Under the pieces are notes generated by a model. It was not told the DNA's origin, made no database searches, and saw nothing but the letters and a program-made list of their open reading frames with translations. From Myxococcales bacterium (GTDB taxonomy: Bacteria > Myxococcota_A > Bradymonadia > UBA4248): a stretch of DNA of 29,955 nucleotides. The stretch is taken from the NCBI GenBank assembly GCA_004554395.1, contig SFMP01000213.1, forward strand, positions 1-29,955, written 5' to 3'. The position numbers were made by a program, and so were the translations under genes. This document shows positions 1 through 6,719 of the stretch, piece by piece. The stretch's first letter is position 1; the number at the start of each line of letters is the position of its first letter.

Positions 1-684
1 CAGCTCTGTAGTGACTACGATGCAGCCGTGAAGCGCATTCTGACGAAAAAGTATGTACTTGCCCACATTCCAAAGGGCTGTACCGAAGAATTTTCGGATT
101 GTAGCATCGAAGAAATCGTCGAGAAGCACCTCACATTTGATCCCATATACGGAGAGACGACTGTCGACGAAGACGAAACGAATGCAGAACTCGCGGCAAA
201 AGTCACTTCATCGGAACACGCAACGACGAGCGAGGGCAAAGTCGTATTCGACACGCGATTCGAAGTGCTGGCGCCGAATACGAAACGCCCCATTGGTCTC
301 ATCATCAATATCGAAGGGCAACGCCAATCGAAATTGCGCTATCCACGCTGTTTTGCCATCACGACGAGCATGTCGATGCATCGCGAATTCTCGAAGAAGA
401 ATATGGTTATCCAAAAGCGTATTTTGAACCGGAGGTTATTATGAAGATCTGGGCACATGAAATCGTCGTTGAAGCAGAAGAGAAAGGACTTAGAAAAGGT
501 CTTAAAAAAAGAGGGAAAAATTGCTGGCATCAAAGAAGGAAAAATTGCTGGCAGTCTTGAACAGATGCTCGTGATGACGAAGCGCGTCATGGCGAGTCTC
601 GGCAAGACGATTGACGAAGCTATGGCGATTTTAGAGCTTAACGAAGATGAGAAACAATACGTGCGGCGTTCTATAGCGACATAA
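1..684 (+). pseudogene. Decayed Rpn / PD-(D/E)XK nuclease-family gene, 5' end outside window
   Basis: The reading frame is open from base 1, so the GTG at 28 is internal and the gene begins upstream. The first part resembles Rpn-type (PD-(D/E)XK 'transposase-like') nucleases: a segment ending KRILTKKYVLAHIPKGC, then FDTRFEVLAP, then LIINIEGQ, which carries the Asp and Glu-x-Gln of the nuclease core. Around 318-326 the coding frame switches. The next frame reads STLFCHHDEHVDASRILEEE and on through KIWAHEIVVEAEEKG, which resembles the C-terminal part of the family. The normal middle portion, about 100 residues by my recollection of the family, is absent, so an internal deletion is likely. A second frame change lies at a run of seven A (504-510), after which the usual basic tail and final helix (SLGKTIDEAMAILEL) run to a stop at 684. 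Two lesions make this a pseudogene. The family is common in gut Firmicutes, so transfer is plausible but inferred. Confidence 0.75.
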
Positions 685-740
685 GGCGTTGCCCATCTTC
701 CCGATGCTGTGCCCGCAGTATTGGGTTGCGAAACATGGGC

Positions 741-829
741 GGCGTATGCGCGCAAGGGCGCCAGCCCGAGCACATAGCCGCGCCAGCACGGCGTATGCGC
801 GCAAGGGCGCCAGCCCGAGCACATAGCCG
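741..829 (+). repeat. Hairpin cluster A, two long-form (type II) elements
   Basis: Two identical 40-base copies lie at 741-780 and 790-829, a period of 49 bases. Each runs from GGCGTATGCGC to GAGCACATAGCC. Core TATG pairs with CATA. Within the loop GGGC pairs with GCCC. Outside the core the arms pair around one unpaired G: GCGGC with GCCGC in the first copy, GCACGGC with GCCGTGC in the second. The outer arms thus differ between copies but remain complementary. Confidence 0.8.
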
Positions 830-835
830 TGCAAA

Positions 836-901
836 GCCGTGCGTATTGCCAACGGCAATAGCACGGTAGCGCGGGCGTATTGCCAACGGCAATAGCCGCG
901 C
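836..901 (+). repeat. Hairpin cluster A, two short-form (type I) elements
   Basis: TATTGCC pairs with GGCAATA around an AAC loop at 844-860 and again at 878-894. One unpaired G precedes each core. The outer arms are CCGTGC/GCACGG for the first, and GCGC plus GGC pairing with GCC plus GCGC for the second (one further unpaired G). Same architecture as clusters B, C and D. Confidence 0.85.
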
Positions 902-1111
902 CATTTCAATATAAATATAGACATCACTCGCCTACTCAATCGCCATGCGTCTTGTTCAATATAAGCCACGAGGGCGTTCGATGGAGCCGCGATAGAGTGC
1001 GCGAGAAATATATATTATGGATGTAGTGATGTGTTGCACTATGGCCCGAACAAGAGTATAGCGCGCGTGGCAGGGCAATGTCGCCCTGCGAGTGATTGGG
1101 TAGACGCGAGT

Positions 1112-1639
1112 ATGATAATTGGAATCATTTCAGATACGCATGGATTTGTACATCGAGCGATTTTTGATGCTTTTAGGGACGTCGATGCCATCGTTCATGC
1201 GGGCGATGTGGGCGAGTTGGGGGTGATTGAGCAACTGAAGACGATTGCCCCGACTTATGCAGTTCGAGGTAATATCGACGGTGGCGATTTATATTCACTC
1301 GACAAGATTTTATATCAATCGTTCGACGGCGTGCGCGTAACGGTGACGCACAATGCGGGCGACCTCATCAGGCCGGCATGGGATATTGAAAGTCGAATAT
1401 TGACACAACCGACCGATATATTGATATCGGGACATTACCATGCCTATTGGTGTGCGCCATTGCAAACATCGACGGGGCGCATTTTGTGGCTAAGCCCGGG
1501 GGCGGCGGGCAATTCGGGGCACCACCAACAACGCATGGCGCTGCGATTGACCATCGCCGACAAAGCGCGACGAACGGGCGATATCGTCAAAGATATACAA
1601 CTCGAAGCCGTCAAATTTGGGGTGCGTGGCGAGGCGTAG
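1112..1639 (+). CDS. Metallophosphoesterase, YfcE/MJ0936-like
   Basis: A small calcineurin-like phosphoesterase of 175 residues (Metallophos_2 type), the usual size for the YfcE/MJ0936 group of cytoplasmic, metal-dependent phosphodiesterases. All metal-binding motifs are visible in order: SDTHG near residue 8, GDVGE near 35, GNID near 58, a TH pair near 88 (THNAGD, where relatives usually have HG) and GHYHAYW near 115. I chose the ATG at 1112 because the protein then starts directly with the first beta strand, MIIGIISDTHG. An upstream start at 1031 would add 27 residues unlike the family. The stop is 2 bases before the next gene, so the two are probably co-transcribed. The natural substrate is unknown. 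Confidence 0.88.
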   Translation: MIIGIISDTHGFVHRAIFDAFRDVDAIVHAGDVGELGVIEQLKTIAPTYAVRGNIDGGDLYSLDKILYQSFDGVRVTVTHNAGDLIRPAWDIESRILTQPTDILISGHYHAYWCAPLQTSTGRILWLSPGAAGNSGHHQQRMALRLTIADKARRTGDIVKDIQLEAVKFGVRGEA

Positions 1640-1641
1640 AA

Positions 1642-1998
1642 ATGAAAACTATTATTATAACGACGGCAATGCTCTTCATGAGTAATGTATTTATGACGAT
1701 TGCATGGTATGGTCACCTCAAATCGTTGTCTTCAAAGCCGTGGTATATTGCAGCACTCGTCAGTTGGGGTATTGCTCTGTTTGAATACATGCTCCAAGTG
1801 CCTGCGAATCGCATCGGAAACGAAGTATTGACAATTCCACAACTCAAGATAATGCAAGAGGCCATTGCACTGACCGTTTTCATTCCCATTTCGGTCGTCT
1901 TTCTCAAAGAAAAGATTACACTCGATTATATATGCGCCATGGTATGTATATTAGGCGCCGTGTTTTTCATATTTCGCGCAAAATTGTTTGGCGGTTAG
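1642..1998 (+). CDS. DMT-like small membrane protein, DUF486 family
   Basis: A 118-residue very hydrophobic protein with about four transmembrane helices (roughly residues 3-22, 33-50, 70-88 and 95-113). It matches the DUF486 group by its WYGHLK segment, the SWGIALFEYMLQVPANRIG stretch and LKEKITLDYICA near the end. DUF486 proteins are inner-membrane proteins related to drug/metabolite transporters, and their substrate is not established. The ATG at 1642 follows the phosphoesterase stop by 2 bases, which suggests coupled translation. The length is normal for the family. Confidence 0.88.
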   Translation: MKTIIITTAMLFMSNVFMTIAWYGHLKSLSSKPWYIAALVSWGIALFEYMLQVPANRIGNEVLTIPQLKIMQEAIALTVFIPISVVFLKEKITLDYICAMVCILGAVFFIFRAKLFGG

Positions 1999-2071
1999 AT
2001 TTCATATAAGTCTATTATTCGCGCTTATATTCGCCGATTCATTTACTCTTATGTTCGCGCCCTATTCACTT

Positions 2072-2536
2072 TTATGACTCGCCATCAGAACGGTCGTCGA
2101 ATACTTGCAAAGTATAATAATCTTGCCCCGAGGAAGAATGATAGAGGACGGATTCGAGTATGACGATTGCTTCGAAGGGGGCTTTTGATGCGCTCGACGA
2201 GGCATTTTCGATGAGTTTGGCGACGAATTCGCGTTTGCCGACGAGTCGGACGTATTGCCAACGACCGTATATCTTGGCTTCGAATTGCAAGACTTCGTCG
2301 CAGGGGCATGGATTGTAGCGCAGTTGGATGGCGACGGCCCCCATGGTCATTTGGCGAGCATTCGTCGTGATGGCGTCATCGACGCGACGTTGAGCGCGTT
2401 CGATCGAATGCGACGTCGGTGTCGTGCGAGCGCAGGCGACGAGTGCTGGCGCAAATGCGATGAAAATGCATGCGATAGCGAAATAGAGAGAAGAATATTC
2501 GAGATTTAAACATCTATATCGCATCGCATACACCAT
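2072..2536 (-). CDS. Putative lipoprotein, unknown function
   Basis: About 154 residues. The N-terminus has a hydrophobic stretch (SLYFAIACIFIAFAPALVAC) ending in a lipobox-like LVAC, so the mature protein would be a lipid-anchored envelope protein. The remainder contains a CPC pair and a region rich in beta-type residues (EAIVILESVLYHSSS). I recognise no domain. Three in-frame starts are possible (2560, 2536, 2524). The one at 2560 would overlap the end of the M3 peptidase gene by 16 bases; 2536 leaves an 8-base gap and keeps the signal peptide near the start. No good ribosome-binding site decides between them. It is probably co-transcribed with the peptidase. Confidence 0.55.
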   Translation of the reverse strand: MVYAMRYRCLNLEYSSLYFAIACIFIAFAPALVACARTTPTSHSIERAQRRVDDAITTNARQMTMGAVAIQLRYNPCPCDEVLQFEAKIYGRWQYVRLVGKREFVAKLIENASSSASKAPFEAIVILESVLYHSSSGQDYYTLQVFDDRSDGES

Positions 2537-2544
2537 GATGGCGT

Positions 2545-4587
2545 TTATTCCGTGAGCCACGCCTTGAACGCATCGAGGTTATAGTCGCGCCCGAGGAAGT
2601 TGTGAACCATGTCTTTGGCGTCTTGTGCACCGCCGACCGAGAGGATCGTTTCGCGATATTTGCGAGCGGTATCGGTCGAGAGGAGGCCGTTTTTGTGGAA
2701 GGGAACGGCGAGGTCTTTGGCAATCGAGAGCGACCACATATAGGTGTAGTACATCGAGGAGTAGCCGTTGAGGTGGCCGAAGCTGGCGAACGTGTGATCG
2801 CCTTCGTATTGTTTGAAAGGCGAATATTTGGCGAAGACGTCGTTCATCGTCGCTTGGAGGTCGATGTCTTTGGGATCGACGCTGTGGTAGGTGTACGAGA
2901 GGGCGGCGTATGAGATTTGGCGCATATTGTGGACGCCTTTGCCGACGTTGTCGGATTGTTTCATGCGCTCGACGAGGTCTTTGGGGATGACTTCGCCCTT
3001 GTCGTTGGTGGCAAACATTTTGAGGACGTCGTAGTCCCAGGCCCAATCTTCGAAGAGTTGCGATGGGGCTTCGACGAAATCCCATTCGCAGTTAATGCCC
3101 GATTGTTTTGCCCAGTGATGTCGGCCGGCGAAGAGTTGGTGGAGCAAGTGCCCGAATTCGTGGAAGAAGGTTTGGACGTCGTTGTGTTCCATGAGGGCGG
3201 GATTGGATGGCGTCGGTTCGGGGAAGTTGCACACGAGCGTTGCCGCCGGCAATTGCAGCCCTTCGATGCCGCTGTACATGCCAAAGCTCGCGGCGTGCCC
3301 GTATTTGCCTTCGCGCGGATGCATATCGAGGTAGAATCGCGCGATGAGCGTGTCGCCTTCGTAGACGTCGTACGCCTCGACCGAGGGGTGCCAAACGGGG
3401 CGGTCGGACTGCTGGAACGTCACGCCATAGATGCGGCTGGCAACGCTCAAGATACCGCGTTTGACTTTTTCGTAGGCGAAGTATTGGCGCACCGATTGGG
3501 CGTCGACATCGTATTTTTGTCGTTTGAGCGCTTCGGTGTAGTAGAAGCGGTCCCAAGCATAGAAGCCGTCGGCGTCGGGGTTGTCGGCGCGTTTGAGCGC
3601 CATGAGCTCTTCGATTTCGGCTTTGGCGCGCGGCTCAGTGAGCTTGGCAATTTCTTCGATAAACGAGGCAATCGTCTTCGTATCTTTTGCCATTTTATCG
3701 TAGGCATTATAGGCGGCCCAGTTTTCGAATCCGAGCGTCGTGGCGTATTGATATCGTTCGTTGAGGAGTTTTTTGAAGACGACGTCGTTGGCCGGGTAGG
3801 CGCGAGAGTTGAAGAGCTCGGTGATGGCTCGACGCGTATTTTCGTTTTTGGCGTAGTTTAAGACGGGGAAATAGTCGGTATTATCGGTCGAGACGGTAAT
3901 CTTGCCGTCGGCATCGGGCTGATGCGATTTCATGAAGTCTTCGGGGAGCCCAGCGAGTTGTTCGGCGGTGAACTGAATCGTCTTGCGATCGTTTCGAATG
4001 TTTTTGTCGAAGTCTTGCCCCGATTGGACGATGGCGGCATCGAGATCGGCTAGGACTTTGCGCGTCGCTTCGTCTTTATCGACGCCCGAGAGTTTGTAGG
4101 CTTCGATCGTCTTGTCGACGAATCGTTTAGCTTTGCCATCGAGCGTCGTTTTATCGACGGCGTTGACCGAGGCATAGAGATCGGGATCCATTTGAATCGC
4201 CGTCAACTCTTTCGCCGCTCGCTGCATACAAGCCTCGGCTTCGTCGCGCACGTCTTTATCGGGGTGCGTATTCGCCATGAGTTCCGACACGCCCATCATG
4301 CGTTCGAAGGCGATGTCGATTTCGTTCAATTTTTCGAGCGTATTTTCGCGCGTATGTTTCCCCGAAATGGCGGTGATTTCGCCTTTGAGTCGCTGGACGT
4401 GTCTGAGATTCGTGTCGCAGACGTTCTTGGCATCGGCAGCCGTCGAAAAGACGACGGGCATCGAGAGCGGTTCGATGCTAAAGACGTGGGCAGCTTGGGG
4501 AACTTGGACGGGCTCTTGTTTTTGAGCACAGCCTGAGAAGCCGATTGTCGCAGCACTCATCGCGATTAAAAAATTCCAATACTTCAC
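2545..4587 (-). CDS. M3 family zinc metallopeptidase (Dcp/oligopeptidase A-like), lipoprotein
   Basis: A 680-residue member of peptidase family M3 (thimet oligopeptidase, oligopeptidase A, Dcp), which cleaves short peptides. The zinc site is clear: HEFGH at residues 476-480, and the third ligand Glu at about 506 in DFVEAPSQ. The length is typical. The N-terminus has a short hydrophobic segment ending IGFSGC, a good lipobox, so this copy is exported and lipid-anchored, unlike the mostly cytoplasmic relatives. I chose the GTG at 4587 because AAGGAG lies 6 bases upstream and the lipoprotein signal then sits at the N-terminus. An upstream ATG at 4638 would put 17 charged residues before it. A likely role is degradation of peptides in the periplasm or at a membrane surface. 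Confidence 0.93.
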   Translation of the reverse strand: MKYWNFLIAMSAATIGFSGCAQKQEPVQVPQAAHVFSIEPLSMPVVFSTAADAKNVCDTNLRHVQRLKGEITAISGKHTRENTLEKLNEIDIAFERMMGVSELMANTHPDKDVRDEAEACMQRAAKELTAIQMDPDLYASVNAVDKTTLDGKAKRFVDKTIEAYKLSGVDKDEATRKVLADLDAAIVQSGQDFDKNIRNDRKTIQFTAEQLAGLPEDFMKSHQPDADGKITVSTDNTDYFPVLNYAKNENTRRAITELFNSRAYPANDVVFKKLLNERYQYATTLGFENWAAYNAYDKMAKDTKTIASFIEEIAKLTEPRAKAEIEELMALKRADNPDADGFYAWDRFYYTEALKRQKYDVDAQSVRQYFAYEKVKRGILSVASRIYGVTFQQSDRPVWHPSVEAYDVYEGDTLIARFYLDMHPREGKYGHAASFGMYSGIEGLQLPAATLVCNFPEPTPSNPALMEHNDVQTFFHEFGHLLHQLFAGRHHWAKQSGINCEWDFVEAPSQLFEDWAWDYDVLKMFATNDKGEVIPKDLVERMKQSDNVGKGVHNMRQISYAALSYTYHSVDPKDIDLQATMNDVFAKYSPFKQYEGDHTFASFGHLNGYSSMYYTYMWSLSIAKDLAVPFHKNGLLSTDTARKYRETILSVGGAQDAKDMVHNFLGRDYNLDAFKAWLTE

Positions 4588-4800
4588 AGTTTTCTCCTTC
4601 TCGATCGTGGGATCATGCGCCATTGACCGCGATGTCACACAGCCATGGCGCTTTGCAACACGGAGGCATACTTAAAGCGCACGGCGCAAAGAGAGCAAGA
4701 AAATAATGTTATCGCCCGCGCCATCTCTGCTTGTATGTTCATGTTGGTTGATTTATTTGCCCATATTAATAGATTATTTCGTTCATATAAATTACTTTTT

Positions 4801-5049
4801 TTATCTATAAAAAAACTCGCTTTTATCAATCGATGACGACTTGAATTGAGCAGCGATGAATGTAGCTGTCGCCATGCCCCGTATTGCATATTTGTCATAC
4901 ATGAACAATCGACAGATCGCGGAGTCGACATCGACAAAGTGCGCATAAATGGCTGTCGCAATGATTGCGACGATTGTCGATGATATGATATAATAGCGGG
5001 CGGTTTTTTGGGAATCGGTCGTTTTTGGACGGCGATTTCCACGAGCCAA
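4801..5049 (-). CDS. Possible small single-pass membrane protein, uncertain
   Basis: A weak candidate of 82 residues from a TTG start at 5049. It would have a basic N-terminus (ARGNRRPK), then one hydrophobic helix (YYIISSTIVAIIATAIYAHFV), then a short tail. That layout is typical of small inner-membrane proteins and is not obviously a shadow of another gene, since it lies in an otherwise empty divergent region. Against it: there is no ribosome-binding site, the start codon is rare, and the rightward promoter lies inside it. It could well be non-coding. Confidence 0.25.
   Translation of the reverse strand: MARGNRRPKTTDSQKTARYYIISSTIVAIIATAIYAHFVDVDSAICRLFMYDKYAIRGMATATFIAAQFKSSSIDKSEFFYR
4965..4994 (+). 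promoter_or_regulatory. Sigma70-like promoter for the zinc-ribbon gene
   Basis: TTGCGA at 4965-4970 and a perfect TATAAT at 4989-4994, separated by 18 bases. Transcription would start near 5001, leaving a leader of about 113 bases before the ATG at 5114. Confidence 0.5.
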
Positions 5050-5113
5050 GACGATGAATGATTGCCGTTGCAGACAAAGGCATTTGCACTGCGACGTAAA
5101 CGAGGAACGCCAA

Positions 5114-6247
5114 ATGCTGGTGAGATGTGACAAATGCGGACAAAGCTACGAAATCGATAATTCGCGAATCCCTGCCAAGGGAGCGAAGATGAAATGTCCG
5201 ACTTGTAGGTGTGTTTTATTCGTCCAAGGCGATGGGACAGCTGTGCCACTCGATATTGCCCCAACGCCCGAGTCGAAGAGCGCCGATATGGGGCTTGCCC
5301 AAGGGGCGACGAGTGAGCCCAAGTTGGCTACCCCGTCGCAAGAGACGGTTTGGAAAGTCCGCCACGTCGGCATGACGTACACGTTTCACGACCTCGAAGG
5401 CTTGCAAAATTGGCTCACGGCGCGTTCGTCGCTCGACGACGTCAAAATCGCCAAAAACGAAGACGATTGGCGCGAACTCGGCGACTACAAAGAAGTCCTC
5501 ACAACCGATATGATCGCCAAATTCTTCCCCCTCGGCGATGTTCCGACGAGCAGTTCGCCGCGCCCGAGTCTTTCGCAGATGAATGCCGTCGAACCCGTAG
5601 CGAGTGCCCCCATTCCAAGCGTGGCGAACGCCGCACCCGTCGCCGTCTCGAATATTGCGTCTCCGAACGACGAAATGGCTTCTTATAAGCGATCGCGTAA
5701 AGCTCAGCAGAAGCGCCAAAAAGAATCGATCAACGAAAAGCAAAAAATGCAACGACTCATCACGATTGGCGTCGCCGCCGTCGTCGTCGTGCTCGCGGCG
5801 ATATTTGCATGGCGCTATTTCGTGGCGGGCAAAGGCGTGAGCGATGTCGCGCTCCCTAGCGCGACGACGGTAACTGCAGCGCCCTCCCCCCTCCCCGCGC
5901 CAGCTGCCGCTAAAGCCCCCGCGCAAAACGAAGCCAAGCCCGCCCCAACCGAGGCCGGAAACCCCGATTCGAACGCCGCCGATCAAGGCGGAATCGACGT
6001 CGACGACGTCGAAGCAGAAGCCGAATTCGAACTCCAAAAACAAATCTACGAAGCCGAAGAGCTCGTCGCGAAAAAGATGTGGCCCGAAGCTCGCGCCATG
6101 CTCGAATCTTTGCGCAAAGATATGCCCGAACAAATCGACGTCTTGCGACTCCTCTCTCAAACGTATAAAGGTCTCGGACTCGACGATAAAGCCGCAAAAC
6201 TCGACGCTCAAATCGCAAAACTCAAACAACAGCAAAACGCCGATTAA
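5114..6247 (+). CDS. Zinc-ribbon (MJ0042-type) single-pass membrane protein with TPR-like tail
   Basis: A 377-residue protein. Residues 1-35 form an MJ0042-type zinc ribbon (Cys5, Cys8, Cys28, Cys31). After a linker comes a conserved module (VWKVRHVGMTYTFHDLEGL) like one found after this ribbon in myxobacterial proteins. Then follow a basic Gln/Lys stretch, one transmembrane helix at about 215-238, an Ala/Pro-rich linker and a C-terminal TPR-like pair of helices (MWPEARAMLESL, then LRLLSQTYKGLGLDDKAAKL). The topology is probably ribbon in the cytoplasm and TPR outside. The ATG at 5114 has GAGGA 7 bases upstream and starts directly at the ribbon; an earlier ATG at 5054 would add 20 unlikely residues. 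The function is unknown; by architecture it could be a scaffold. Confidence 0.85.
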   Translation: MLVRCDKCGQSYEIDNSRIPAKGAKMKCPTCRCVLFVQGDGTAVPLDIAPTPESKSADMGLAQGATSEPKLATPSQETVWKVRHVGMTYTFHDLEGLQNWLTARSSLDDVKIAKNEDDWRELGDYKEVLTTDMIAKFFPLGDVPTSSSPRPSLSQMNAVEPVASAPIPSVANAAPVAVSNIASPNDEMASYKRSRKAQQKRQKESINEKQKMQRLITIGVAAVVVVLAAIFAWRYFVAGKGVSDVALPSATTVTAAPSPLPAPAAAKAPAQNEAKPAPTEAGNPDSNAADQGGIDVDDVEAEAEFELQKQIYEAEELVAKKMWPEARAMLESLRKDMPEQIDVLRLLSQTYKGLGLDDKAAKLDAQIAKLKQQQNAD

Positions 6248-6719
6248 GCGGACTTTCGACACAATCGATTCGTTTTTGGCAATCGTTTCGATTTTCGCGA
6301 TCGTTTCGCTCGATTTGTGCGTTATGATTATGGATATCGGGCAAAACGAGCGATTACGCGTAGATTGAGATTCGTTCGATTTCGATACAATCGATTCATT
6401 TTTGGCAATCGTTTCGATTTTCGCGATCGTTTCGCTCGATTTGTGCGTTATGATATGGATACTGGGCAAAACGAGCAGTTGCGCGTGCATTGCGATTCGT
6501 TCGATTTCGACACAATCGATTCATTTTTGGTAATTGAGTCGTTTTTGGCAATCGTTTCGCTCGATTCGTGCGTTATGATATGGACATCGGTGGGATACTG
6601 CACGGGTTGCCATTGCCCCATCTATCTAATGGAGAGGTCCCTGAAGATGTAGGATACAGGGACTCAGGGAAATGATTTCGCCCTATTTCGTCAACAACAA
6701 TCGTCTACAAGAGGCAGAG
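6248..6719. other. Gene-free stretch with 126-bp tandem repeat
   Basis: Between the zinc-ribbon gene and the kinase gene. Most of it (6261-6590) is a tandem repeat described separately. The rest (6591-6719) leads into the kinase gene and shows no clear promoter. Reading frames here follow the repeat and look non-coding. Confidence 0.65.
6261..6590. repeat. Tandem direct repeat, period about 126 bp, 2.6 copies
   Basis: Copies start at 6261, 6387 and 6512, each with ACAATCGATT, which contains the palindrome AATCGATT. Copies one and two are nearly identical over their first 65 bases and drift more in the second half. Copy three carries a substitution/deletion near 6531-6550 and stops near 6590. 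The bases just before copy one (6254-6260) match the end of a repeat unit, so the array once reached the preceding gene's end. Confidence 0.85.

Larger units (their letters stand above)
685..1111. other. Gene-free stretch containing hairpin cluster A
   Basis: No convincing gene lies here. Translations on both strands consist mostly of the repeat itself. 741-895 holds four hairpin elements (listed separately). The right end is AT-richer, with a TATTAT hexamer at 1013-1018 that could be a -10 box for the downstream gene, but no good -35 precedes it. Confidence 0.6.
4588..5113. other. Divergent intergenic region between M3 peptidase and zinc-ribbon genes
   Basis: This 526-base stretch separates two divergently transcribed genes and is markedly AT-rich at about 4740-4820. 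It contains a promoter candidate for the rightward gene (4965-4994) and one weak small reading frame on the minus strand (4801-5049). I see no repeat, tRNA or clear terminator. Confidence 0.6.

Noticed and set aside
501..515. Programmed frameshift or transcript slippage at the run of seven A in the nuclease relic
   Set aside because: The needed shift is +1, not the common -1 of slippery heptamers, and the gene has another lesion upstream with missing sequence. Decay is simpler.
339..969. Several minus-strand reading frames across the first hairpin cluster
   Set aside because: They translate the repeat itself (the same peptide recurs for each copy), have no domain, and overlap the end of the nuclease relic.
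2246..2275. A half-match to the hairpin core (CGTATTGCCAACG) inside the small putative lipoprotein gene
   Set aside because: The second arm is missing and the bases encode a plausible in-frame peptide, so chance similarity is likely.
2917..3861. A 314-codon plus-strand frame inside the M3 peptidase gene
   Set aside because: It is antisense to a well-supported gene covering the zinc site and has no motif of its own.
5216..6490. A 424-codon minus-strand frame opposite the zinc-ribbon gene and tandem repeat
   Set aside because: It mirrors the codon bias of the real gene (many Asp/Val-type codons in antisense). Its first part just translates the tandem repeat, and no motif is visible.
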